From assembly GCA_023231425.1 (NCBI GenBank), contig JALNVI010000023.1:1-36297 (forward strand): 36,297 nucleotides of DNA. Reading direction: 5' to 3'. The position numbers and the translations under genes were made by a program. The DNA comes from Desulforhopalus sp. GTDB lineage: Bacteria; Desulfobacterota; Desulfobulbia; Desulfobulbales; Desulfocapsaceae. Below the pieces are notes generated by a model. That model had not been told where the DNA came from. It ran no database searches and saw nothing but the letters and a program-made list of their open reading frames with translations. Shown piece after piece: positions 1 to 8,046 of the stretch (its first letter is position 1; each line of letters begins with the position of its first letter).

Positions 1-1323
1 GAAGAGATTGCCGCCCACGCTCACAGCCACGAGGAGAAACCAGAGAGCAATGCTGCCGTAAATCAGGCGACTGTGTGCCTGCTGCAGCTGCGGCTTCGCC
101 TCCACACTGTGGAGGAAATCAATACGCTCAGCGAGGCCGTAGTGATGCCAGTTCTTCTCCTCGCGGGTGCCGGTGATCCGGGCAATCTTCTCAAAGGTGG
201 AGATGAGCGGCGCGGCCGTACCCATTGCCTTGAAGCTATAGAGGTCGGCCTGACGCTCAAAATTGCGGATAAACCAGCCGAAGATGAAACGGAAGAAGAG
301 CACCAGGGCAAGAAGTGCCGGAATCGAGATGATAATAGCGGCAGAGCTGGCCGGAGAAAAGCCCAGGGCAAGAAAAAATGACCGGGGAAAATTCCACGAC
401 AGCATCATGCTGGAGAGCGGATCAAGCAACACATCAATTACCCCGGAAAATCCAGCGATAATAAACAGGTAAAGGATGAGATGCCCTTTCTTTACGTGAC
501 CGATCTCATGGGCGAGCACCGCCTCCCGCTCTTCCACTGTGAGCAGCTCAAGGAGGGCGGGGGTAAGGAGCACCGCGCGGAATCCCGGCAGGATTCCTAC
601 CACCGCCGCAGTGATCGCCCTGCCCTCGTGCAACGGCCAGAGAAAAAGCCTGGCGGTGAAATGCTGACTGCGGCAGAAGGCCTCCAGCTGGTCACGGATC
701 TCCCCCGAAGGCATTGGCATACAGCCCCAGATACGGCGGATGAGTGTCGGCAGCAGTAACACCACGATAAGAGCAAGGAGGATAAAACCGCCGATGCCGT
801 CGAGAAAGGTCCGCAGGCCTGAGTGCGGTAACAGCCCAACCAGATCATAGAGCAGTGAAATGAGCAGCCAGGGGAGCAATATTGGCAGGGTGCTCCTCAG
901 GTTGGAGACCATCGTCTGTCTCACCGTGAAGTGTATCCCTGTGACCTGCGACATCGCCGGTCGGCCAGCCACCCAGACCTCCGACAGCAAACCGAGAAAG
1001 AGCGCCAGCCCGCCGGTGGTCTGCACTACGGTGAAAGTTCGAGCCAGCGGCAGCCGGGCGAGATACCAGCCGGGTTCACACAGGGAGAGGATCAACTCAA
1101 AAAAACCCAGTGCCACCCAGGAGAGCACCGTCTCAGTGTGGCAGGGGTTGTCGCCACGCCGCATCCCCCGGGCGAAGATTGCCCGCGCAGCGCGTTTCCA
1201 GCAGTAGAAAATCGCCACGAGCAGTGGCAGAGCCAGGAGAAACGGCAGCAGGGGCTGGCCGTCGCTTCCCCTGGCATTGAAGAGAAAAATGGCGACAACG
1301 AAAAGAATTATGCTGTTATACAT
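1..1323 (-). CDS. M48 family (Ste24/HtpX-like) membrane zinc metalloprotease, 3' end cut by the window edge
   Basis: Reading leftward from an ATG at 1323 gives 441 codons with no stop before the window edge. Residues 272-276 are HEIGH, the zinc-binding HExxH motif. The third ligand is probably E356 in ERQAD, matching the ExxxD motif of M48 proteases. Several strongly hydrophobic segments lie before and after the HExxH motif, as in Ste24/CAAX-type M48 enzymes, so the active site should sit at the cytoplasmic membrane. M48 enzymes cleave membrane or processed proteins; the substrate here cannot be told. No good Shine-Dalgarno precedes the ATG, so the start may be slightly different. The C-terminus is missing from the window. 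Family assignment is firm; subfamily is inference. Confidence 0.88.
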   Translation of the reverse strand, partial: MYNSIILFVVAIFLFNARGSDGQPLLPFLLALPLLVAIFYCWKRAARAIFARGMRRGDNPCHTETVLSWVALGFFELILSLCEPGWYLARLPLARTFTVVQTTGGLALFLGLLSEVWVAGRPAMSQVTGIHFTVRQTMVSNLRSTLPILLPWLLISLLYDLVGLLPHSGLRTFLDGIGGFILLALIVVLLLPTLIRRIWGCMPMPSGEIRDQLEAFCRSQHFTARLFLWPLHEGRAITAAVVGILPGFRAVLLTPALLELLTVEEREAVLAHEIGHVKKGHLILYLFIIAGFSGVIDVLLDPLSSMMLSWNFPRSFFLALGFSPASSAAIIISIPALLALVLFFRFIFGWFIRNFERQADLYSFKAMGTAAPLISTFEKIARITGTREEKNWHHYGLAERIDFLHSVEAKPQLQQAHSRLIYGSIALWFLLVAVSVGGNLF

Positions 1324-1458
1324 GGCAGGCCCCGGGGCTGTATTCAGAATGGAAGGTCCTAATTTGAGGTGAGAAAGTAGTCTCTGCGGCAACTGATGTC
1401 AAACGAATGACGACCTCACAGCGTCGTCTGGTTTTTTCGTCAGAGACTTACATTTCAG

Positions 1459-1489
1459 TTGACTTTTCTGCCACACTGCATTTTATTAA
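1459..1489 (+). promoter_or_regulatory. Candidate sigma-70 promoter for the tRNA gene
   Basis: TTGACT at 1459-1464 and TATTAA at 1484-1489 sit 19 bases apart, with the tRNA starting 22 bases after the -10. The -35 matches well and the -10 moderately; the spacer is one or two bases longer than ideal. Confidence 0.4.
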
Positions 1490-1511
1490 TGAGTTTATCA
1501 TTTTGTGATAC

Positions 1512-1587
1512 GGGCGCATAGCTCAGTTGGTAGAGCCATCGGCTCATAACCGATCGGTCGCAGGTTCGACCCCTGCTGCGCCCACCA
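1512..1587 (+). tRNA. tRNA-Met (anticodon CAT), elongator type
   Basis: A full cloverleaf can be drawn. The acceptor stem pairs 1512-1518 with 1577-1583. The anticodon stem ATCGG/CCGAT encloses the loop CTCATAA with CAT at 1545-1547. The T arm is GCAGG/CCTGC with TTCGACC in the loop. The discriminator is A1584 and CCA is encoded (1585-1587). The first acceptor pair is G-C and the anticodon stem lacks the three-GC run of initiators, so this is not tRNA-fMet. A CAT tRNA read as Ile after lysidine modification cannot be excluded by eye, but the body looks like elongator Met. Confidence 0.95.
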
Positions 1588-1632
1588 CTTTTCCAGCAGG
1601 CATAGTGCATGAAGAGACTTCGCTTGACCATA

Positions 1633-1739
1633 CCGCCATTAGTTAAGGCGGGACAAACAGCATCGTCCTCCGCACCCCGGGCAAACAAAACCCACGGGAT
1701 CAAGGCGGAAACAGCAGGGACGCAAAAGTCTACAAGGTG
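1633..1739 (+). ncRNA. Candidate structured leader RNA, weakly GEMM (cyclic dinucleotide riboswitch)-like
   Basis: Between the tRNA and the terminator at 1740-1772 the plus strand can form stacked helices: CCGCC/GGCGG (1633-1637 with 1647-1651), then TCCGC/GCGGA (1669-1673 with 1705-1709) enclosing CCCG/CGGG (1676-1679 with 1695-1698). Two strings recall the conserved halves of class-I cyclic-di-GMP (GEMM) riboswitches: GGGCAAAC at 1679-1686 and GGGACGCAAAA at 1717-1727. The order and spacing are about right. However, the GNRA-capped hairpin expected between them and a convincing second helix are not visible. It could simply be the tRNA 3' trailer. Low confidence. Confidence 0.25.
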
Positions 1740-1772
1740 AAAGGTACACTCCAACTGGAGTGTACCTTTTTT
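1740..1772 (+). terminator. Strong intrinsic terminator
   Basis: A perfect stem of about 13 pairs (1740-1752 with 1757-1769), four-base loop AACT, merges into a run of six T (1767-1772). It ends transcription from the tRNA-Met side, and lies 47 bases before the Nif3-like start. It could be either a plain tRNA terminator or the expression platform of the leader before it. Confidence 0.9.
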
Positions 1773-1819
1773 CATTTTATTTGCGCCCTGTCCACAGAGA
1801 ATACAGCAGGACATCAGCC

Positions 1820-2629
1820 ATGAGCCTTACCGCCGGAAAACTTCTTGAAATAATTGATGCCATCACCCCGTTCCATCTCGCAGAAAGCTGGGATAACGTC
1901 GGCATGATGACAGGCAGCGCCACCTGCGAAGTCCGCGGGGTGCTGGCCGCACTTGATGTCTCCCCTCCAGTGCTCAAAGAGGCGACGGAACGCGGCTGCA
2001 ACGTTATCCTTTCCCACCATCCGCTGATCTTCCACCCGCTGAAGCAGCTTCTTACCGACAGCGCCGAGGGGCGGATGCTGCAGGAGATTTTACGCGGCGA
2101 CATCGTCGTTATCTCCAGCCACACCAGTTTTGATAACGCCGTCGGCGGTGTCAGCGACTGGCTCGGGAAACGGCTCGGCCTCGTTGACCGGCAGCCGCTG
2201 CTGCCAGGGAAATCCGCCGACACGGGCACTGGCACCATTGGCTGTCTTGCCTCCCCGCTCGCCGGCCATGCCTTCCTCAGCCGTCTGCTTGAAGTGCTCA
2301 ACCTTCCCGGCGTACCGGTGGCAGGCGAACTTCCGGAACAGGTCCAGCGCGTAGCGATCTGCGGCGGCAGCGGATCCGGCTTTGCCCGCGAGGCAAAAAA
2401 TGCGGGCGCAGATCTCTACCTCAGCGCCGAGATAAAACACGACACCGCCCTGTGGGCGGCAGCAAACCGGTTCTGCATCATTGACGGCGGGCACTATCCC
2501 ACCGAGAAACCGGCCATGGAACTCCTCGTGAAGCGCATTTCCGAGACGCTCACCAGCCTCGGCGAAAGCCTTCAGGTGGTGGAGTCGGCAGCGGAACGAA
2601 ATCCTCTGCAATACATGGAAAGACTATAG
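1820..2629 (+). CDS. Nif3-like dinuclear metal centre protein (YbgI/NIF3 family)
   Basis: 269 residues. The family forms hexamers with a two-metal site; members have been linked to GTP cyclohydrolase 1 type 2 naming and to metal or cofactor handling, but the true reaction is unsettled. Metal-binding signatures are visible: the SHHPL motif (H66, H67) and GGHYPTE (H225) near the C-terminus, as well as the N-terminal AESWDNVG motif. An in-frame ATG exists at 1760 but lies inside the terminator stem and would add a non-homologous 20-residue leader; the ATG at 1820 gives the family's normal N-terminus. It is followed 51 bases later by the zinc-ribbon gene, a pairing common in Deltaproteobacteria. 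Confidence 0.92.
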   Translation: MSLTAGKLLEIIDAITPFHLAESWDNVGMMTGSATCEVRGVLAALDVSPPVLKEATERGCNVILSHHPLIFHPLKQLLTDSAEGRMLQEILRGDIVVISSHTSFDNAVGGVSDWLGKRLGLVDRQPLLPGKSADTGTGTIGCLASPLAGHAFLSRLLEVLNLPGVPVAGELPEQVQRVAICGGSGSGFAREAKNAGADLYLSAEIKHDTALWAAANRFCIIDGGHYPTEKPAMELLVKRISETLTSLGESLQVVESAAERNPLQYMERL

Positions 2630-2680
2630 AAAAAACAGGCACAGACGTGCCCCAACCAGACCCGTTACAGGAGAGAAACC

Positions 2681-3400
2681 TTGATTCGAGAAAAACTGCA
2701 TAACCTGACCACCTTACAAAAGATGGACCTTGAGCTGGACGAAATTGATAAAAGTGTGAAAGAAGAGCAGGCGGTCCTCGAAAAGCGCGTCGCGGCCCTT
2801 GCCACCCGCGAAGAGCAAATCGCCACCACGGAAGAGAGTATTGAGGCACAAAAACGTGAGAGCCGTATCCTCGAAGGTGAAATGAGCGATAAAATGGCGC
2901 ATATCCGCGATCGCCAGGCGAAGATGATGCAGGTGCAGACCGGTCGTGAACAGACAGCCCTGCTCAAAGAGATTGAAGACGCGAAAAAAGTGGCCAAAGA
3001 GAGCGAGGAGAAAATCATCTCTCTCATGGAGTCGGTGGAAAAAATAACCGGCGATATCGCAGAAGAAAAAAATCTGCTCAAGGGTGAGAAAAAGCTGGTC
3101 GCTGAAGAAACAGAGGTTGTACGGACGAAGATTGACAGTATCAACAGAAAGCGCAAGGTCAAGGACAAGGCGCGTGAAGCGCAGGCCGCACTGCTTGATG
3201 CCGAAACACTAAAAAAATACACCACCCTGCGCGCACGGCGCAATGGCCTTGCCATCATCAACGTTGTCGGTGGTGTCTGTCAGGGTTGCTACATGATGAT
3301 GCCGCCCCAGCGCTTCAACATGCTGATGAAGGGCGACCAGTTTTTCGATTGCCCCACCTGCCAGCGGATGATTTATTACAAGCCGGTTGTTGAAGAGTAA
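2681..3400 (+). CDS. Coiled-coil protein with C-terminal C4 zinc ribbon (DUF164/CdsZ-like family)
   Basis: 239 residues starting at TTG, chosen because AGGAGA lies six bases upstream and no ATG is nearby. Residues about 10-170 are rich in E, K and Q with heptad-like spacing, predicting a long coiled coil. The C-terminus holds a treble pair of cysteines, C200/C203 and C224/C227 (CxxC...CPTC), the C4 zinc ribbon that gives the family its name. Family members are proposed to bind nucleic acid or act as chaperone-like adaptors; the role is not established. It lies 51 bases after the Nif3-like gene, probably co-transcribed. The stop codon overlaps the left arm of the inverted-repeat element at 3399-3561. 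Confidence 0.9.
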   Translation: MIREKLHNLTTLQKMDLELDEIDKSVKEEQAVLEKRVAALATREEQIATTEESIEAQKRESRILEGEMSDKMAHIRDRQAKMMQVQTGREQTALLKEIEDAKKVAKESEEKIISLMESVEKITGDIAEEKNLLKGEKKLVAEETEVVRTKIDSINRKRKVKDKAREAQAALLDAETLKKYTTLRARRNGLAIINVVGGVCQGCYMMMPPQRFNMLMKGDQFFDCPTCQRMIYYKPVVEE

Positions 3401-3561
3401 TGGCTTCGTAAAAACTTCGATCTCCTGTGTCGAAAGAGTCTTTTCAACCTTCGATATGCCTTATGTGTTATCGTATGATCGAAAAGACCACTTCTCCTTG
3501 TGCATCTCTGTTTTAATGGAGTCATCTTTTAGAGTGTGATGGACTTTTTACGAGTCCATCA
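3399..3561. repeat. Imperfect inverted-repeat element (MITE/REP-like) between zinc-ribbon gene and rnpB
   Basis: The left arm begins at 3399 (ATGGCTTCGTAAAAACT) and the right arm ends at 3561; its reverse complement reads ATGGACTCGTAAAAAGT, so 14 of 17 positions match. Inside are a nested pair, GTCTTTTC near 3429 and GAAAAGAC at 3481-3488, and at the right a perfect local stem GATGGACT/AGTCCATC (3538-3545 with 3553-3560). No coding potential. From memory, arms of this kind with the core CGTAAAAAGTC recur in deltaproteobacterial genomes. The left arm contains part of the upstream gene's stop codon, so the element may supply it. Confidence 0.6.
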
Positions 3562-3645
3562 AGATTGATTTGTCCTGGTTGAAAAAAGGGACAGTTCGCA
3601 TTAGTGTAGCTGAATCATTATTTCGTAGAATGACAGTTTGATTTT

Positions 3646-4004
3646 TGGAGCGGGTGCATGATCGCTCCGACCCTTGCGGTCGGGGAGGAAAGTCCGAACT
3701 CCACAGGGCAGGATGGTTCGTAACACGAACGCCGGGCGACCGGCGGAAAGTGCCACAGAGAACAGACCGCCTCCAGTTTTTTGGGGAGGTAAGGGTGAAA
3801 CGGCGAGGTAAGAGCTCACCGCGCTGCGTGGTAACACGCACGGCATGGTAAACCCCATCCGGAGCAAGACCAAATAGGGAGATGTTTGAGGGCTGCCCGC
3901 CTGAGATCTCCGGGTAGGTCGCTGGAGGCGTCGGGTAACCGGCGTCCAAGTTAAATGATCATGGCCCCGCAAGGGGTACAGAATTCGGCTTATAACCCGC
4001 TCCA
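3646..4004 (+). ncRNA. rnpB: RNase P RNA, bacterial type A
   Basis: About 359 bases. The ends pair as helix P1: TGGAGCGGGT (3646-3655) with ACCCGCTCCA (3995-4004). The universally conserved block GAGGAAAGTCCGAACTCC follows near 3685-3705. The CR II/III type segment with GGTAAGGGTGAAACGG and the downstream GGTAAACCCCATCCGGAGCAAGACCAA are present, as is the 3' segment GGCTTATA. It is the catalytic RNA that removes 5' leaders from pre-tRNAs. A run of nine T (4005-4013) directly after P1 acts as the termination signal. The next gene's ribosome site starts two bases later. Confidence 0.96.
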
Positions 4005-4024
4005 TTTTTTTTTCAGGATCCCCC

Positions 4025-5281
4025 ATGACTCAAACTTCTTCCACCGGCGACGACCCAGCTGGCAGGATCGCCGTCGTTATTGCCGCTGCTGGCATCGGAA
4101 GGCGCATGGGGGGCTCTCTTCCCAAGCAGTTCCATAATGTTGCTGGCGGTCCGCTTTTTCTCCACACCGCCCGTGCTTTCCTTGCAAGTCACCATATTTT
4201 CGAAGTAATTATTGTTGCGGCAGCTGATCACCTTGATGAAACTCAAACTCTCTGCGAGGAGTATCTCGGGAAAGATTCGCGGATGAAGTTTGTCGCCGGG
4301 GGCGCACGTCGACAGGATTCCGTTTTTAACGGACTGAAGGCGACCTCCGCTCCTTTCGCCCTTGTTCACGATGCGGCACGGCCGATGGTCAGTGAAAGAA
4401 TCATTGCCGACTGCTGCCACGCCCTGCGCCTCGGCAAGGCTGTGCTCACGGCAATTCCGGTAGTGGATACAATCAAGCGCGTGGCTGCTGGCATTGTCAC
4501 CGCCACCATTGACCGCACCGGCCTCTACCGTGCCCAGACTCCGCAGGGGGCCGCAACTCTTGTATTGATTGGCGCCTTTCAGCGCTTCGGCAGAGACGAG
4601 ACCACCGACGAATCCTCACTCCTTGAGCTGGCCGGGGTGCCGGTGGAGATAATCCCCGGAGACGAGGAGAATTTCAAGATAACCCTTCCGGAAGACCTCG
4701 CAAGAGCAGAAGAGCGACTGAGGAACACTCCCCTCGAAAGAAAACCCTCCCCGTCCACCTCCTTCAACACCGCCCTGCCCCGTATCGGCCACGGTTTTGA
4801 TGCCCACCGATTCGCCAGGGATCGCGATCTCATTCTTGGTGGAGTAAAAATCTCCTGGCCTCTCGGCCTCGACGGCCACAGCGACGCCGATGTAATCATC
4901 CACGCCGTCTGCGACGCCCTGCTTGGTGCCAGCGCACAGGGTGATATCGGCAGGGCCTTCCCCGACAGCGACGATCAGTACAAGGGAATCAACTCCCTGA
5001 TTCTGCTTGAGAGGGTGATGCAGAGCCTTGCTCCCCTGCTGATTGGCAATATTGATATCACCGTCATCTGTCAGGCACCGAAACTCGCCCCCTATATTAG
5101 CGAGATGCGGCAGAACCTGCTGATCGACACACGCTTCTTTGCCGACCAGATCCACACCGCCGGATGCATCAACATTAAAGCGACAACCGAAGAAAAGATG
5201 GGCTACACCGGCAGAGGCGAGGGTATAAGCTGCCACGCGGTTGCTCTGCTTGTCCCCACCCCCCCGCAACCACGAGGTTGA
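4025..5281 (+). CDS. ispDF: Bifunctional IspDF: MEP cytidylyltransferase / MEcPP synthase
   Basis: 418 residues, two fused enzymes of the MEP isoprenoid pathway. Residues about 13-230 are IspD (2-C-methyl-D-erythritol 4-phosphate cytidylyltransferase): AAAGIGRRMG with PKQF, and HDAARP in the middle. Residues about 252-412 are IspF (2,4-cyclodiphosphate synthase), with the metal-binding DAH (D259, H261) and GHSDADV. IspD and IspF do not catalyse consecutive steps (IspE lies between), but this fusion is known in alpha-, epsilon- and deltaproteobacteria. The ATG at 4025 has AGGA at 4015-4018. There is no space for a separate promoter after the rnpB T-run. It overlaps the peptidase leader by a few bases at its 3' end. 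Confidence 0.96.
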   Translation: MTQTSSTGDDPAGRIAVVIAAAGIGRRMGGSLPKQFHNVAGGPLFLHTARAFLASHHIFEVIIVAAADHLDETQTLCEEYLGKDSRMKFVAGGARRQDSVFNGLKATSAPFALVHDAARPMVSERIIADCCHALRLGKAVLTAIPVVDTIKRVAAGIVTATIDRTGLYRAQTPQGAATLVLIGAFQRFGRDETTDESSLLELAGVPVEIIPGDEENFKITLPEDLARAEERLRNTPLERKPSPSTSFNTALPRIGHGFDAHRFARDRDLILGGVKISWPLGLDGHSDADVIIHAVCDALLGASAQGDIGRAFPDSDDQYKGINSLILLERVMQSLAPLLIGNIDITVICQAPKLAPYISEMRQNLLIDTRFFADQIHTAGCINIKATTEEKMGYTGRGEGISCHAVALLVPTPPQPRG

Positions 5282-5286
5282 GACCC

Positions 5287-6462
5287 ATGAATATTCCTGT
5301 AAACAGCGAGCGTCTCGCCCGTAACTTCATTGAACTCTGTGAGATTGAAAGCCCTTCCCGTGAAGAAGGCCGCATTGCCGCCCGGTTGAAAGAAATTTTC
5401 ACCACACTCGGTGCCGAATCAATCTATGAGGATAACTCCGCCGCCGCAACCGGCTCAGAGAGCGGCAATCTCATCATCCACTTTGCAGGCCGCGGACCTA
5501 AAGCAAATGAGAAGGGCTTTTTCCTTTCCTCGCACATGGATACTGTCCGTCCCTGCGCCGGAGTAAAGGTGGTACGTAAAGACGACCTCTTCACCTCCCT
5601 CGGCAACACCATCCTCGGTGGTGATGATAAATCAGGTCTGGCAGCGATAATTGAACTCTTGGAAATTCTCCGGGAAAACAAGCTGGACCACCCCCCTCTG
5701 GAACTGCTCATCACCACCTGTGAAGAGCTGGGGCTCCTTGGGGCAACCGCCCTTGAGTATGACAAGATCCGCTCCCCATACGGCTACGCTCTCGACGCCA
5801 ACGGTATCAATACCGTTATCGTCCAGGCCCCTGCCGCCTGTAAATTTGAAATTACCGTCCATGGCCGGGCCGCTCACGCCGGCATGGCTCCGGAAAAAGG
5901 AGTCAACGCGCTGATGCTGGCCGCAAAGGCCCTCGCTCCGTTGCCCACCGGTCGCATCGGCAATAATTCAACCCGCAACTTCGGACGTATTGAGGGCGGC
6001 GTCGCCTTCAACATCATTCCCGACGAGGTGAAGATTCTTGGTGAAGTCCGCAGTCTTGATAACAACAGGGTTCCCATCTATCTTGATGAAATAACCGACT
6101 CCTTCCAAGCCGTCATCAATGCCTGGCTGCCGACAGAGGAAACAGTGGGATTTACCCCCACCTTCACCTTTAAACAGCTCGGCCGATATCCCGCCCTCAA
6201 TCTTCCCGGCGAGAGTGAGGTGCTTGAAAGAGTGCACACTGCAGGGCGGATGCTCGACCGTACCATCACCGAAGCAATCGGCGGCGGAGGAAGCGATGCC
6301 AACATCCTTTCCGACAACGGCCTGCCCACGGCTGTGCTCTCCACCGGCATGGCGGCAGTGCATACGGTGGAAGAAAATATCACGCTGAAGGACATGGTTT
6401 CCGTCACCGAGATACTGGTGGCACTGGCAACAGCTGAGCAGCATTATCCCCAGGTTACTTGA
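5287..6462 (+). CDS. M20-family metallopeptidase, PepT-like (tripeptide aminopeptidase-like)
   Basis: 391 residues. Zinc ligands of M20 enzymes are recognisable: SSHMDTV (H83, D85), GGDDKSG (bridging D113) and the catalytic/ligand glutamates in TCEELGLLG (E146/E147). GGGSDANIL and a late HTVEEN (H near residue 360) complete the site. The middle portion is the dimerisation domain expected of the family. These are cytoplasmic di-zinc peptidases that release N-terminal residues from short peptides; specificity cannot be read. The ATG at 5287 was preferred over a TTG at 5278, since GAGG at 5274-5277 is well spaced only for the ATG. It starts five bases after the ispDF stop, so the two are probably one transcript. 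Confidence 0.9.
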   Translation: MNIPVNSERLARNFIELCEIESPSREEGRIAARLKEIFTTLGAESIYEDNSAAATGSESGNLIIHFAGRGPKANEKGFFLSSHMDTVRPCAGVKVVRKDDLFTSLGNTILGGDDKSGLAAIIELLEILRENKLDHPPLELLITTCEELGLLGATALEYDKIRSPYGYALDANGINTVIVQAPAACKFEITVHGRAAHAGMAPEKGVNALMLAAKALAPLPTGRIGNNSTRNFGRIEGGVAFNIIPDEVKILGEVRSLDNNRVPIYLDEITDSFQAVINAWLPTEETVGFTPTFTFKQLGRYPALNLPGESEVLERVHTAGRMLDRTITEAIGGGGSDANILSDNGLPTAVLSTGMAAVHTVEENITLKDMVSVTEILVALATAEQHYPQVT

Positions 6463-6586
6463 ATTTCTCTGATTGATAGTATAGTTTTGCTAATTTACCG
6501 TTCCTTTCTCCCTTAAATCCAGCCCGTGGGAAGCGAGAGCAGAGCACAAGTCGGCCCTGTTACAAAATTCCCTGAAGAGAGCGTAC

Positions 6587-8026
6587 ATGCAGACTCAGAT
6601 TCCCTCCATTGATGAGCTCGAATTCGACAAACCACGTCACGAATGTGGTGTCTGCGGCATTTTCAACCATCCGGATGCCGCCAAACTTGCCTACTTTGCT
6701 CTTTACGCCCTGCAGCACCGAGGTCAGGAGAGCGCCGGTATTGCGGCCTCCGACGGCAGCCACGTCAACATCTACAAGGCGATGGGACTGGTCCCCGATG
6801 TTTTTTCCGAAGAGCATCTGCAAGAGCTGAAAGGTCACCTCGCCATCGGCCATGTCCGCTACTCCACCACCGGGGCCTCCAACGCCGTTAACACCCAGCC
6901 GCTGCTGGTCCGCCACCGCGGCCATACCCTTGCCGTGGCACACAATGGCAACCTTGTCAACGCCACCGCACTCCGCCAGAAACTTGAAGAGCACGGCTCC
7001 ATCTTCCAGACCACCATGGACAGTGAGGTGGTGCTTCACCTCATGGCCCGCTCCGCCTGGCAGGGGCTGGATACTGCCCTGCAGTATGCCTTTTCCTCAA
7101 TAAAAGGCGCTTTTTCCATGGTCTTGATGACAGAGGACTGCATCGTTGCCGTACGTGACCCGGACGGTTTCCGTCCACTCTGCCTCGGCCGTATTCTCAA
7201 TGCTGATAACAGTGAAGGATGGGTGATTGCCTCTGAGACCTGCGCCCTCGACCTGATCAACGCCGAATATATGCGCGATGTGGAGCCCGGCGAGATGCTG
7301 ATCATCTGCAATCAGGGGATGCGCTCCATCTTCCCCTGGCCGAAGCAGACGCCCCACCACTGTATTTTCGAGCACGTCTATTTCGCCCGCCCTGACTCGG
7401 AAGTCTTTGGCATCAATGTCTATCGGACACGCAAGGAGATGGGTAAACTTCTCGCCCGCGAATCGAAGATTGACGCCGATCTGGTGATGCCTTTCCCCGA
7501 TTCCGGTAACTACGCAGCCCTCGGCTACGCTCAGGAGTCAGGCATTCCACTGGAGTTTGGCGTCATCCGCAACCACTACGTCGGCCGTACTTTCATTCAG
7601 CCAACCCAGTCCATGCGCGACTTTAACGTACGGGTGAAACTCAACCCGGTACGTTCCCTGCTCAAAGGCAAACGTATTATAATTGTGGAAGACTCCATCA
7701 TCCGCGGCACCACCGGCAAATCACGGGTGGCGGCAATGCGCCGGGCGGGGGCAAAAGAGGTGCACATGGTGGTAAGCTGCCCTCCCACCCGCCATGCCTG
7801 TTATTACGGGATCGACTTTCCCACCGCCAGTCAGCTGGTAGCCTGTGGAAGAGACGTGGAAGAGATTGCCGAATATCTCGGCCTGGACTCCCTGCACTAC
7901 CTCAGCCTTGAAGGAATGGTTGAGGCCACAGGCCTCTCCCGCGATAAGTTTTGCCTCGCCTGTTTCGACGGCATCTATCCAATAAAACCGGATACCAGCT
8001 TCCGCAAGGAGGCTCTTGAGGAGTAA
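6587..8026 (+). CDS. purF: Amidophosphoribosyltransferase (first step of purine synthesis)
   Basis: 479 residues. It converts PRPP and glutamine to phosphoribosylamine. The N-terminal nucleophile is C20, directly after HE, so a 19-residue propeptide must be removed as in the Bacillus subtilis-type enzyme. The PRPP loop reads IIIVEDSIIRGTTG. Cysteines at the expected 4Fe-4S positions are present: HHCIFEHVYFARPDS, HACYYGID and CLACFDG. This makes it the Fe-S, self-processed type rather than the E. coli type. GAAGAGAG precedes the ATG at a suitable distance. The 124 bases upstream hold no recognisable PurR operator or purine riboswitch. The HD-domain gene follows after 20 bases. Confidence 0.97.
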   Translation: MQTQIPSIDELEFDKPRHECGVCGIFNHPDAAKLAYFALYALQHRGQESAGIAASDGSHVNIYKAMGLVPDVFSEEHLQELKGHLAIGHVRYSTTGASNAVNTQPLLVRHRGHTLAVAHNGNLVNATALRQKLEEHGSIFQTTMDSEVVLHLMARSAWQGLDTALQYAFSSIKGAFSMVLMTEDCIVAVRDPDGFRPLCLGRILNADNSEGWVIASETCALDLINAEYMRDVEPGEMLIICNQGMRSIFPWPKQTPHHCIFEHVYFARPDSEVFGINVYRTRKEMGKLLARESKIDADLVMPFPDSGNYAALGYAQESGIPLEFGVIRNHYVGRTFIQPTQSMRDFNVRVKLNPVRSLLKGKRIIIVEDSIIRGTTGKSRVAAMRRAGAKEVHMVVSCPPTRHACYYGIDFPTASQLVACGRDVEEIAEYLGLDSLHYLSLEGMVEATGLSRDKFCLACFDGIYPIKPDTSFRKEALEE

Positions 8027-8046
8027 CGCTCCCGAGCAGAGGAACC

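Noticed and set aside
1409..1437. GACGAC/GTCGTC hairpin followed by six T on the plus strand, before the tRNA promoter
   Set aside because: No plus-strand gene lies upstream for it to terminate, and the stem is only six pairs with an eight-base loop.
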